DNA from: CAYMOV01 sp964392085
GTDB lineage: Bacteria > Oederibacteriota > Muellerivitia > Muellerivitales > Muellerivitaceae
NCBI GenBank assembly: GCA_964392085.1
Contig: CAYMOV010000038.1
Coordinates: 1-22,428, forward strand
Reading direction: 5' to 3'
DNA: 22,428 bases
How positions within the stretch are numbered: the first letter of the stretch is position 1; each line of letters opens with the position of its first letter. The translations under genes and the position numbers were made by a program. The notes beneath the pieces were generated by a model, which saw only the letters and a program-made list of their open reading frames with translations, had not been told where the DNA came from and ran no database searches. Positions 6,982 through 13,639 of the stretch are shown piece by piece.

Positions 6982-8205
6982 ATGAAAAGGACCCATTTAT
7001 TCCTCCCGTTTTACCTCCTGACACTCGCGGCCCCCTCGGCCTTTTCGACGGCCTTGCCCCTCCATGTCGAAGGGCGCCTGATCAAGGATTCCGCGGGCCG
7101 AGCCATCGTCCTCCGGGGCGTGAACCACCACGGCTTCCTCGATGTGCCGGACGGCGCCTGGGACGCCCCCGGGGAACCCCTCTACAGCGGCATGGGACGC
7201 TGGCGCCCCGAGGTGGTGCAGGGGACCCTGGACGACCTGGCGGCCAAGGGCTTCAACGTGATCCGACTCCACACGGTGGTGGAGTGGTGGCAAAAGGACC
7301 CGGACACCTATCAGGACCCTTACCGCAAGGTGAAGTACCCCGAACACTACCGGCAGATGGTGAAGGACGTGGTGGATTGGGCCGGGGAGAGGGGCCTTTA
7401 CGTGATCTTCGATTTCTACGCCCTCCGAAACGAGTCCGGCGTCCAGTCCGGACAGGAAACCCTCCCCTGGGCCCCCTGGGGCCGGTTCCCCAAGGTCCTC
7501 AAGGACCGGAAGGCCTTCGAGAAGGTCCTGCAATCGGTGGCCCAAACCCTCGGGGCCTGCCCCAACCTGATCCTGGAGCCCTACAACGAGCCCCACGGCG
7601 ACGAGGCGGCCGAGCGGGAATGGTTCAAGTTCCTGGATGAGGACCTTCCTTCGCTCCGGAAAGCCACCCGGATTCCCATCCTCGTCCAGTGGGACCGGAC
7701 CTGCTGGGTGAACCTGGACTATCCCCCTTATAAATACCGCGCCGCGACGCTGGATTGGGTGGCCCGCCACACGCTGTTCGACCGCAACCTGATCTATGGA
7801 ACCCACCTCTACCGCAACTCCGGGGGCGGGGAACCGGGGATGGCCCACCGGTCCCTGAACGGCCCGGTGAACCTCTGGGCCTCCAACGACCTGGCGAAGG
7901 CACTGTCCCTCATGAGGTTTCCCGGGTCCCAGGGGGGGCTTTTGGCTCCCCTGGTGGTCACCGAGATAGGGGCCGACTTGAAGGCGGCCGGGGAGGACCG
8001 CGTCCACGAACTGTTGTGGTTCAAGAACTGCCTGGACCAGTTGAATGGGCTGGGAGTGGGTTACGTGGGTTGGGCCTGGCAGGACGACCGGCAGTTGGAC
8101 CACGGCCTGTTGCATGAGGGCCAACCCAACGTTGCGGGAAAGATCCTGTTGGATTCCTTGAGACCATCGAAGAAAGCGCCCCCGGCGGCCCAACCAGCCG
8201 ACTGA
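6982..8205 (+). CDS. Secreted GH5-type glycoside hydrolase (cellulase/endo-glycanase superfamily)
   Basis: This 407-residue enzyme should hydrolyse beta-glycosidic bonds of a polysaccharide outside the cytoplasm. A signal peptide (about residues 1-24) precedes the family's opening strand (GRLIKDSAGRAIVLRGVNHHG). The (beta/alpha)8 barrel of clan GH-A follows. FNVIRLHTV carries the conserved Arg, LEPYNEP holds the general acid Glu203, GTHLYR has the conserved His and Tyr, and VVTEIGAD holds the nucleophile Glu328. VGYVGWAWQDD supplies the late conserved Trp. Length fits a single-domain GH5; unlike its neighbour it has no CBM, Thr-Pro linker or sorting domain. There is no ribosome binding site before the ATG, which may be leaderless. 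A strong intrinsic terminator follows. Subfamily and substrate (cellulose, mannan, xyloglucan or other beta-glucan) cannot be told by eye. Confidence 0.9.
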   Translation: MKRTHLFLPFYLLTLAAPSAFSTALPLHVEGRLIKDSAGRAIVLRGVNHHGFLDVPDGAWDAPGEPLYSGMGRWRPEVVQGTLDDLAAKGFNVIRLHTVVEWWQKDPDTYQDPYRKVKYPEHYRQMVKDVVDWAGERGLYVIFDFYALRNESGVQSGQETLPWAPWGRFPKVLKDRKAFEKVLQSVAQTLGACPNLILEPYNEPHGDEAAEREWFKFLDEDLPSLRKATRIPILVQWDRTCWVNLDYPPYKYRAATLDWVARHTLFDRNLIYGTHLYRNSGGGEPGMAHRSLNGPVNLWASNDLAKALSLMRFPGSQGGLLAPLVVTEIGADLKAAGEDRVHELLWFKNCLDQLNGLGVGYVGWAWQDDRQLDHGLLHEGQPNVAGKILLDSLRPSKKAPPAAQPAD

Positions 8206-8231
8206 AAACCCAGCAACCATCGCTTGCACCG

Positions 8232-8267
8232 AATCCGCCCCGAAACCCTGGGGCGGATTTTCTTTTT
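8232..8267 (+). terminator. Intrinsic terminator of the GH5 gene
   Basis: AATCCGCCCC (8232-8241) pairs perfectly with GGGGCGGATT (8250-8259) over an eight-base loop and runs into TTTTCTTTTT. It ends the GH5 transcript and isolates the following gene. Confidence 0.92.
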
Positions 8268-8333
8268 GCGCTAAAGTGTCGGTCGTCGGAATCTCCGGGG
8301 CCCTACGGCACCCGGGCCTTGAAGGAGAAAGAC

Positions 8334-9395
8334 ATGACGCGTCATCGGCTGCTCGCGATCCTGGCGGTTATGGGGTTGTCCCTGGGGGCGGCCTGGGCGG
8401 GGAACAAGGTGGAGGATTGGTCCGGGCTCAGCGGCAAGAACACCGGGAGCTTCGCCGACAGCGTCGGCTCGAAACTGACCTATTCGGCCGTGGAGGGCCC
8501 CGTCAAGGGTGAGAAAGCCCTCCAAGTCGATGTCCTCTCCAAGGAAGGCGGCTATTGCGGCCTTTGGCACAACCTGGACGTTGACCTCTCGAAGGCCAAG
8601 GCCCTGAAGTTCATGGCGAAGTCCGACCCGCCGGGCACCCTCAGCCTTTCCATCACCGACGCCAACAAGGTTCAGTACGTGGCCTCCGTCCCGGTTCCCT
8701 CCAAGGATTGGGCCGAGGTGAGCGTTCCCTTCTCGTCCTTCGAGCAGAACAAGTATTACCAGCCCGAGGGGGCGGATAAGAGCAAACCGCTGGATTTGAC
8801 CAAGGTCTCCGGCTTAGGGTTGGGCCCCGGCGCCGCGGGAGCGGTGGTCTTCGCCCTGGGTCCCCTCACTTATGAGGAAGGGGCGGCCCCCGCCGCCAAG
8901 GCGGGCGCGAAGGGCGGTAAGGCCGTGACCCTCGTGCTGCAGGACTTCGCCACCGAGGTCCCCGACCTCTCGGGTTGGAAGGACGACAAGGGCAGCAAGA
9001 TCGCCCTGTCGTACAAGGCGGCCGCCAAGAAGGCCAACGCCGACGACAAGATGCTCATCGTGGACTACGACCTGACGCCGGGCGGGTGGTGCGGGTTCTT
9101 CTACCAGGCCGGGAGCAGCCAGGGCTGGGAGGGCGTCGACTTCGGCGGGGCCAAGGCCATGCTGGTGAAGATGTACACGACCAAACCGGTCCAGTTCGGC
9201 ATTTCCCTTGAGGACGCCGACGGCGTGAAGTTCGACGGAGTCTCGCCGGTCACGACGGGGGGTAAGTGGGAGAACCTGCTGATCCCCATGACGGACCTGC
9301 CCAAGGAACTGGGCGTCGTGAAGGGGTTCAACCTGTACACCAAGACCCCCGGGCCCTGCACCCTGTCGATCGACGAAATCCTTCTGGTGAAGTAG
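8334..9395 (+). CDS. Exported protein with two tandem CBM-like (galactose-binding fold) domains
   Basis: This is a 353-residue protein with no catalytic domain. The ATG at 8334 has AAGGAG six bases upstream, better than the in-frame TTG at 8319. A signal peptide (MTRHRLLAILAVMGLSLGAAWA) is cleaved near residue 22. Two beta-sandwich units follow: about residues 26-180 (starting VEDWSGLSG, ending VVFALGPLTYEEG) and about 200-353 (starting VTLVLQDFATEV, ending CTLSIDEILLVK). They are joined by an Ala/Lys/Gly linker. Both show the CBM11/CIA30-like signature: an opening acidic or aromatic strand, GG[YW]CG[LF] in the second strand pair, LKF or VKMY, and a closing strand before the end. The likely role is to bind oligosaccharide or polysaccharide in the periplasm or outside, beside the GH5 enzyme. 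It is flanked by terminators on both sides, so it is probably monocistronic. Confidence 0.8.
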   Translation: MTRHRLLAILAVMGLSLGAAWAGNKVEDWSGLSGKNTGSFADSVGSKLTYSAVEGPVKGEKALQVDVLSKEGGYCGLWHNLDVDLSKAKALKFMAKSDPPGTLSLSITDANKVQYVASVPVPSKDWAEVSVPFSSFEQNKYYQPEGADKSKPLDLTKVSGLGLGPGAAGAVVFALGPLTYEEGAAPAAKAGAKGGKAVTLVLQDFATEVPDLSGWKDDKGSKIALSYKAAAKKANADDKMLIVDYDLTPGGWCGFFYQAGSSQGWEGVDFGGAKAMLVKMYTTKPVQFGISLEDADGVKFDGVSPVTTGGKWENLLIPMTDLPKELGVVKGFNLYTKTPGPCTLSIDEILLVK

Positions 9396-9403
9396 CTCAT
9401 TAC

Positions 9404-9446
9404 AAAAAAGCCCCGGTCCCCATTGCGGGGGCCGGGGCTTTTTTTT
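9404..9446. terminator. Bidirectional intrinsic terminator between convergent genes
   Basis: AAAAAA then GCCCCGG (9410-9416) pairs with CCGGGGC (9432-9438) followed by TTTTTTTT; inner CCCC/GGGG extends the stem. The A-tract on one side and T-tract on the other allow termination on both strands. It serves the CBM-like gene ending at 9395 and the minus-strand lipoprotein gene ending at 9457. Confidence 0.92.
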
Positions 9447-9456
9447 GTTGCGAGGC

Positions 9457-10890
9457 TCAGGGACAGGAGGTCTTGTTCAGGTGCACGTTATCGATGTAAA
9501 TCGTACCGGGTTTGATATCGCTGTTGATGATGAAATGCAGGCCCGTGATGGTGTCCGAGGCCAGGATGGTTCCCTTGGTGAAGTCGATGTTCCAGGTCAG
9601 GGTTTGCTGTCCCGCCACAATGCCCAAGTAGGGTTCCGTCGTGAACAATTGGTTGGTTTTGGTGCCCGCGTCGGCCTGGAGTATGACTTGATTCCAGGAG
9701 GCGCCCGCCATGACCGCCGACGACACGTAGACGTCCATCTGGATCTGATGGTAGGCGCTCCAGACGTTGTTGAAGGTGATGCCGTTGTCGTACCAGAGCT
9801 CGTTCCAGCCGGGGTTCGAGGCCATGGTGATCTGGAGGTTATGCGAGCCCTCCGTGATGGAACCGGTGGGCGCCGTGGCCGAAGTCACCGAGGCCAGTGT
9901 GTCCGCGGCGTTCCCGGCGGCGGTCGTTCCGTTGTCCGAGAGTGTCTCGAACCCGTTGAGCAACATGGTGCAGGGCGTCGGGGTGGGGGTGTAGGGCGCC
10001 GTTAGGGCCACATCATCAAGGTAAATGTCGCCCGTGCCGCCTCCCGTAGCGATGATGACCTGGAAGCCGATCGCCCGGACATCGCTCACGACTCCGCCGG
10101 TGCAAGTGGCGCTCAGGTCCATGTTGTAGGTGTACCAGGCGCCAAACCCGGTGATGTTGGTCCAGGCCTTGCTGCAGAAGACCAGCCCCGCGCCGGTCTT
10201 GATGTAGGGTTGGATCCCGCCGCCCCAAGCCGTTCCCTGAACGGCGCTGGAGACGTAAAGATGGATCGTATAGACCTGTCCGGTCAAATCGGTGTTGGCG
10301 GGCAGGGGAAGCTCAAATTCCTCCTTGACCTGCGCCGTGGCGCTGTAAGCGACGTGGGCATGGAAGGCCCCGCCTCCGCTGGCGGATCCCGCCGGGGGCG
10401 CGGAAGCCCAGTTCACGGTGGTGGTGGTCAGGTCATTGAGGGTGTTCCAGCAGCCGATGGAAGAATCGAACGTGTAGGGGGAAGACAGGGGATAGGGACA
10501 ACCGGCCAAGGTGGCCGTCGGGGAAGGCGTGAATGTAAAGGTGCTGGTGGGGGTCGGTGTCCCCGTAAACGTCGATGTGCCGGTTGACGTAAAGGTGAAG
10601 GTCGGGGTATCCGTCGGCCCGCCCGGCGTGTTGGTTTGGGTGAAGGTTGGGGTGATGGTCGGTGTCCACGTAATGGTTGGAGAAGGAGTATTGGTGGGGG
10701 AGGAGGTCACGGTGAAAGTAGGCGTGATCGTCCGGGTGTTGGTGGGGGTGTTGGTGATCAGGGAGGTGAATGTCGCTGTGGGGGTGTTGGCGGGCGGGAA
10801 GGTGGGGGAAGCCAACTTCCGGCAACCCTGGGAAGAACCCCAGACCACTAGGACCATCGCCGCCAGCATCCAACCGAAGTTACGCTTCAT
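9457..10890 (-). CDS. Surface lipoprotein with Thr-Pro stalk and two CBM-like domains
   Basis: This is a 477-residue protein. The start at 10890 has a perfect AGGAGG seven bases upstream on the minus strand. The signal MKRNFGWMLAAMVLVVWGSSQGC ends in a lipobox-like SQGC, so Cys23 is probably lipidated; the paralogue at 21125 has NQGC in the same place. A Thr-Pro stalk of about 100 residues (27-127) would lift the binding part off the membrane. Domain 1 (about 131-300) is a beta-sandwich starting CPYPLSSPYTFDSS and ending DIYLDDVALT. A short PTPTP linker leads to domain 2 (Cys307-Cys476, CTMLLNGFETLSDNG to IYIDNVHLNKTSC). Domain 2 is homologous to both halves of the protein at 21125-22300. There is no enzyme domain; the inferred role is glycan capture at the cell surface. 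The gene lies 119 bases downstream of the GH-A hydrolase gene and could be co-transcribed with it. Confidence 0.82.
   Translation of the reverse strand: MKRNFGWMLAAMVLVVWGSSQGCRKLASPTFPPANTPTATFTSLITNTPTNTRTITPTFTVTSSPTNTPSPTITWTPTITPTFTQTNTPGGPTDTPTFTFTSTGTSTFTGTPTPTSTFTFTPSPTATLAGCPYPLSSPYTFDSSIGCWNTLNDLTTTTVNWASAPPAGSASGGGAFHAHVAYSATAQVKEEFELPLPANTDLTGQVYTIHLYVSSAVQGTAWGGGIQPYIKTGAGLVFCSKAWTNITGFGAWYTYNMDLSATCTGGVVSDVRAIGFQVIIATGGGTGDIYLDDVALTAPYTPTPTPCTMLLNGFETLSDNGTTAAGNAADTLASVTSATAPTGSITEGSHNLQITMASNPGWNELWYDNGITFNNVWSAYHQIQMDVYVSSAVMAGASWNQVILQADAGTKTNQLFTTEPYLGIVAGQQTLTWNIDFTKGTILASDTITGLHFIINSDIKPGTIYIDNVHLNKTSCP
10508..10812 (-). repeat. Thr-Pro stalk repeat in the lipoprotein gene
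   Basis: The minus strand encodes about 100 residues of TPT/TFTxT low complexity (TNTPTNTRTITPTFTVTS and onward), seen on the plus strand as degenerate GGTGTTGGTG-type repeats. It resembles the esterase linkers in composition but lacks PTGTWFT. Confidence 0.75.
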
Positions 10891-11009
10891 CTTCCATCCT
10901 CCTGGTTTACCGCCGTTAGAACGTGGCGGGTTCCGATCCTTCCCAACGGCTTGGCTTGGCCTGATCCTGACTACAATCTCCCGCAAAACGGGCTTTTCCT
11001 CAAGCCGTG

Positions 11010-12188
11010 TCAGTTTTTGCCCGGCTTCGGCACGGATGGGCTGAACCGGATCACCGTGATCGAATAGGGGGGGAACTTGTATGCAAACGACTTTTTCACG
11101 GAGATCTTCCCCTCGGTCGGGGCCTTGTCCGGATCGGCGTGGTAGGGGAGCTTGTCGGTGTTCCACCGGTAGTTGGAGGAATTGAAGGTCCAGGTCTCAG
11201 CCTTTCCCTCGGGCTTGAACCCCTTGATCCGGACCTCGGTTTTCGTGGGTGATTGGGGATCCTTGTTGACCACTAATAATGAAAGTTTGCCGTCTGGCCG
11301 GTAGTCGGCGTAGGCGGCTAAAAGGGATTGGCCATTTTCAACCCGGACCATCGCGTGGTCCCGGGTGTCCCCAGGAATTGCCCAAGCCGTGGTCAACAAC
11401 TGCATGGCCCAATAATCGGCCCGCTCCTGGTATTGGTAGGGGCCTTCCTCGGCCTGAAGGTAGCCGTGGTCGCCGCCGAATGGCTCATGCGTCGCGCTCC
11501 CGCCGTTCAGGACGTCCCACATGGCGGTATAGGCCCGGGGCCCGAACTGTTTCGCGAACTCGGGGATGTACTGGGCCAGCCAGAGGCTGTTTTCCAAGTG
11601 CACCGAGATGTCGTGGGGTTTGACCTGGTCCGAGGTGTTGAANNNNNNNNNNNNNNNNNNNNNNNNNNNNNNNNNNNNNNNNNNNNNNNNNNNNNNNNNN
11701 NNNNNNNNNNNNNNNNNNNNNNNNNNNNNNNNNNNNNNNNNNTTGGAGCCGAAGTCGAGGGCGACCCATTGGGAACGCGGGAAGTCGGTGTTGGGGTTGG
11801 ACCGCCAGGCGGTTTTGGGGTCACCGTCGAAGGCGTTGTGGGACCCATAGGTGGGGCCGGTCTCGGGGCTGATGCGGCTAGGGGCGTATTCGCTGTCGCT
11901 GGGGACCCAGACGCCTTCTGAGCTAAATGAACCCTTGCCGTTCCAATGGAAGATGTCCCCCCAGGACCCACCCGGGTACCGGAGGATGAAGTTACCCGCG
12001 GCTTGGATCTTCTTTTGGACCGGCATGGGGTTGGCCCAGCCCGAGGTGTTATTGCCGAAAAGCTGGAAGGGCTTGAAGGTGGTGAGGGTTACCGAAGCGT
12101 CGATATTAATGGAAGGGACATCGGCTTCGGCGTGAAGGAAGAGGGGCGCGAGCAAGATCAACAGGATCGACGCGAATCGGCGGGGCAT
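11010..12188 (-). CDS. Clan GH-A-type glycoside hydrolase (GH51/GH39/GH79-like) with an F5/8 type C module, interrupted by an assembly gap
   Basis: The start at 12188 has GGAGAG just upstream on the minus strand and opens a signal peptide (MPRRFASILLILLAPLFLHA). The upstream TTG at 12236 is less likely. About residues 25-85 contain FGNNTSGWANP and RYPGGSWGDIFHWNG, the start of a (beta/alpha)8 barrel as in GH51-like arabinofuranosidases and GH39/GH79 relatives. DGDPKTAWRSNPNTDF and QWVALDFGS (about 120-148) are hallmarks of an F5/8 type C (CBM32-like) domain, apparently inserted early in the barrel. One hundred N then hide the middle, including the expected acid and nucleophile glutamates. After the gap the late barrel (AYTAMWDVLNGG) and a C-terminal beta-domain (LLVVNKDPQ to YSITVIRF) continue in frame. 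The enzyme class is likely; substrate is unknown and the length shown is not real. Confidence 0.72.
   Translation of the reverse strand: MPRRFASILLILLAPLFLHAEADVPSINIDASVTLTTFKPFQLFGNNTSGWANPMPVQKKIQAAGNFILRYPGGSWGDIFHWNGKGSFSSEGVWVPSDSEYAPSRISPETGPTYGSHNAFDGDPKTAWRSNPNTDFPRSQWVALDFGSXXXXXXXXXXXXXXXXXXXXXXXXXXXXXXXXXXFNTSDQVKPHDISVHLENSLWLAQYIPEFAKQFGPRAYTAMWDVLNGGSATHEPFGGDHGYLQAEEGPYQYQERADYWAMQLLTTAWAIPGDTRDHAMVRVENGQSLLAAYADYRPDGKLSLLVVNKDPQSPTKTEVRIKGFKPEGKAETWTFNSSNYRWNTDKLPYHADPDKAPTEGKISVKKSFAYKFPPYSITVIRFSPSVPKPGKN
11643..11742. other. Assembly gap of exactly 100 N
   Basis: One hundred unresolved bases is a common scaffolder placeholder for a gap of unknown length. The flanking coding frames agree only if the true length leaves remainder one on division by three. 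Most of the catalytic barrel of the minus-strand hydrolase is missing here, so the real gap is probably several hundred bases. Confidence 0.97.
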
Positions 12189-12227
12189 GGACTCTCCATG
12201 GATCTGGGGATAGGGAACTCGAAGGAA

Positions 12228-12244
12228 TGAAAACAACGTTTACA
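12228..12244 (-). promoter_or_regulatory. LacI/cre-like half-palindrome upstream of the GH-A hydrolase
   Basis: Read on the minus strand the site is TGTAAACGTTGTTTTCA; its left half, TGTAAACGTT, matches the cre/LacI-type core while the right half is degenerate. It lies 40 bases upstream of the start codon and just downstream of a TAGAAT hexamer (12255-12260), the usual place of a repressor site. Confidence 0.4.
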
Positions 12245-12346
12245 ACGGCCCTCCATTCTAGGGGAATCGGTTGTCGGCGGTTTGGAAAACTGTGGATGAA
12301 AGGCCGGTTTGGATGAAAGCGCATGAAACGAACCGGACTTGCTTCC

Positions 12347-12360
12347 TGAAAACGCTTGTA
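12347..12360. promoter_or_regulatory. cre/LacI-like site
   Basis: TGAAAACGCTTGTA agrees with the cre-type pattern TGNAANCGNTNNCA in all defined positions but one (penultimate T instead of C). It lies about 160 bases upstream of the hydrolase start, so it could act with the proximal site by looping, or serve the divergent lipoprotein gene. Confidence 0.35.
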
Positions 12361-12499
12361 TCGTAATGAGCCGACTCGGGAGAACGTGGCGGGAAATTAA
12401 TCGAACGGTTCATGGTGAAAAGGGTGGGGCCTTTCGGTGATTCATGGGTAAAATGAGCTGGTTTCGTCCTGGGGTCCCCTCCCCAGGATTTCCCCAAAC

Positions 12500-12687
12500 A
12501 GGGTGAACAAAAAATATTTTCACCCTGCCGTCAGTCGGTATAGCCGACTGACGACCGAAGCGAAAATGGGTTTTCGCAAGGCGTGTCCAGCATCCATGGG
12601 GTTCGAGCGAATCGTCGTAAGCCCCTCTTCTTTCGTGGGGTGATTCGCGAGTAAGACAAGAAAAAGTTCCCGGCAGGGTGCTTTTTC
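12500..12687 (+). promoter_or_regulatory. Ladder of inverted repeats ahead of the lipoprotein gene (possible structured leader)
   Basis: Five hairpins occur in 190 bases. AGGGTGAA/TTCACCCT at 12500-12526 has an A/T-rich loop. CGTCAGTCGG/CCGACTGACG at 12529-12553 is a perfect 10-bp stem. GCGAAAA/TTTTCGC lies at 12560-12577. GCGAATC/GATTCGC at 12607-12648 encloses CCCC/GGGG. GAAAAAG/CTTTTTC at 12660-12687 encloses CCC/GGG. The last is terminator-like, as in an attenuator or riboswitch expression platform. I recognise no known riboswitch core. Confidence 0.45.
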
Positions 12688-12722
12688 AACATCCCGCTAA
12701 GGCGAGCGTGAACCGGTTGAAT

Positions 12723-13481
12723 ATGAAATTCCCCAAATCCTTTCTTCTCTTGGGCCTCCTCACGGCCGGTTGCGGAGCCGTTTTCGTCAACGAGGGTTCC
12801 AAGGTCGATTACCTCGCGGAGGGCCTCAAGGATCCCGCCACCTCGAAGGCCAAGTTGGTGGTGCCGGCCGACCAGAAGTTGATCGGAAATTTTGAGGATG
12901 GGTCCACCCGAGCCAACCCCAAGCTCTACGGTTCGAATGGGGAAGGCTCTTGGGCGGCCTATTCCTTCGGGGGCAACGCCGCCAATTCGGATTTCGTGGT
13001 GTCGGGCGGCGCCAACGGGACCCTCAAGGCGGCCCACTTGTTCGGGTCCCTCGTGAACAAGGGGGACAATTCGTATCCCTCCTATACCTTGACGGCGAAG
13101 CTGAAGTCCGCCGGCCTCTACGATGCCAGCGCCTTCTCGGGGATCCGCTTCTATTACAAGTGCCCCCCGACGGATACGACCCTTTTCCGTCGGATGGCCA
13201 TCCCGATCGCCCCGACCATGCCGAGCTCGGCGGGCGGCACCTGCTCCGATGGTTGCTACAACAACTTTGGGTACGACCTGGGGCCCACGGCCGATTGGGC
13301 CCTGAAGACCGTGGCTTTCACCGACCTCAAACGGGCGCCGGGCTGGGGATCCCCCATCACGCCCCCGGATTTCACCGACCACCTGGCCGAGATCATGGAC
13401 CTGGAGTGGGGCCACAACGCGGGCAACACCGCTGGGACCTACAAGGTGGACATGTGGGTGGATGAGGTCGAGCTTTACTGA
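12723..13481 (+). CDS. Lipoprotein with a single CBM11/CIA30-like domain
   Basis: This is a 252-residue protein. MKFPKSFLLLGLLTAGC is a classical lipoprotein signal with LTAGC lipobox, so Cys17 is lipidated. The ATG at 12723 has no clear ribosome binding site; an in-frame GTG at 12708 follows AAGGCGAGC and would add five residues (VNRLN), so the true start may be there. After a short linker, residues about 55-252 form one beta-sandwich: KLIGNFEDGSTRANPKLYG opens, FSGIRFYYKC and WALKTVAFTDLKRAPGW are central strands, YKVDMWVDEVELY closes. This pattern is that of CBM11/CIA30-type galactose-binding domains. Two close Cys (CSDGC) may form a disulfide loop. No catalytic residues are seen; the inferred role is glycan binding at a membrane surface. 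It lies downstream of an unusually structured leader and upstream of the barrel operon. Confidence 0.8.
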   Translation: MKFPKSFLLLGLLTAGCGAVFVNEGSKVDYLAEGLKDPATSKAKLVVPADQKLIGNFEDGSTRANPKLYGSNGEGSWAAYSFGGNAANSDFVVSGGANGTLKAAHLFGSLVNKGDNSYPSYTLTAKLKSAGLYDASAFSGIRFYYKCPPTDTTLFRRMAIPIAPTMPSSAGGTCSDGCYNNFGYDLGPTADWALKTVAFTDLKRAPGWGSPITPPDFTDHLAEIMDLEWGHNAGNTAGTYKVDMWVDEVELY

Positions 13482-13511
13482 AATCAAACGGTTTAACGAC
13501 CGGCGAACGCC

Positions 13512-13598
13512 TTTACCACAATGGGCACGATGGTCCCGATGAGCTTTGAGAATTAAGACCATGGTGTCCCTTGTGACCTTTGGGACCATTGTGGTGAA
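13512..13598. repeat. Long imperfect inverted repeat before the barrel operon
   Basis: ACCACAATGG (13515-13524) pairs with CCATTGTGGT (13586-13595), and ATGGTCCC (13530-13537) with GGGACCAT (13582-13589). A partly related ACCATGGTGTCCC lies between (13558-13570). The same words recur in both orientations, so alternative hairpins are possible. There is no T-tract after it. It may be an operator cluster for the barrel genes or the transcript end of the lipoprotein gene. Confidence 0.5.
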
Positions 13599-13639
13599 TG
13601 GGTAGTTTGGTTTAAAGATTCAAAACTTTGGAGTGTGTT

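Larger units (their letters stand above)
12189..12722. other. Divergent intergenic region with operators and hairpin ladder
   Basis: These 534 bases separate the minus-strand GH-A hydrolase from the plus-strand lipoprotein. The hydrolase side has a TAGAAT -10-like box on the minus strand (12255-12260) and two cre/LacI-like sites (12228-12244 and 12347-12360). The lipoprotein side, about 12500-12687, is a run of inverted repeats. Open frames here (for instance minus 12258-12497) lack ribosome binding sites and protein-like composition, so I see no gene. Confidence 0.7.

Noticed and set aside
6997..8229. A 410-codon open frame on the minus strand opposite the GH5 gene
   Set aside because: It is antisense to a gene with intact catalytic motifs, has no ribosome binding site and shows Gly/Val/Gln/Pro-rich composition typical of shadow frames in GC-rich DNA.
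10972..10998. CCCG-caaaa-CGGG hairpin followed by CTTTTCC downstream of the GH-A hydrolase
   Set aside because: The stem is only four base pairs, and the T-rich side faces the plus strand, where no gene ends, so it cannot terminate the hydrolase transcript.
12258..12497. A 79-codon minus-strand frame in the divergent intergenic region
   Set aside because: TTG start, no ribosome binding site, no recognisable domain, and it overlaps the probable promoter and operators of the hydrolase.
13484..13498. TCAAACGGTTTAACG as another LacI-like site before the barrel operon
   Set aside because: Only AAAC-G-GTTT is palindromic, it does not match the core of the other three sites, and it is more than 140 bases from the start codon.
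12531..13589. A 352-codon minus-strand frame covering the CBM-like lipoprotein and its leader
   Set aside because: It lies opposite a gene with a clear lipobox and CBM-like pattern; the frame crosses the hairpin ladder and lacks a ribosome binding site.
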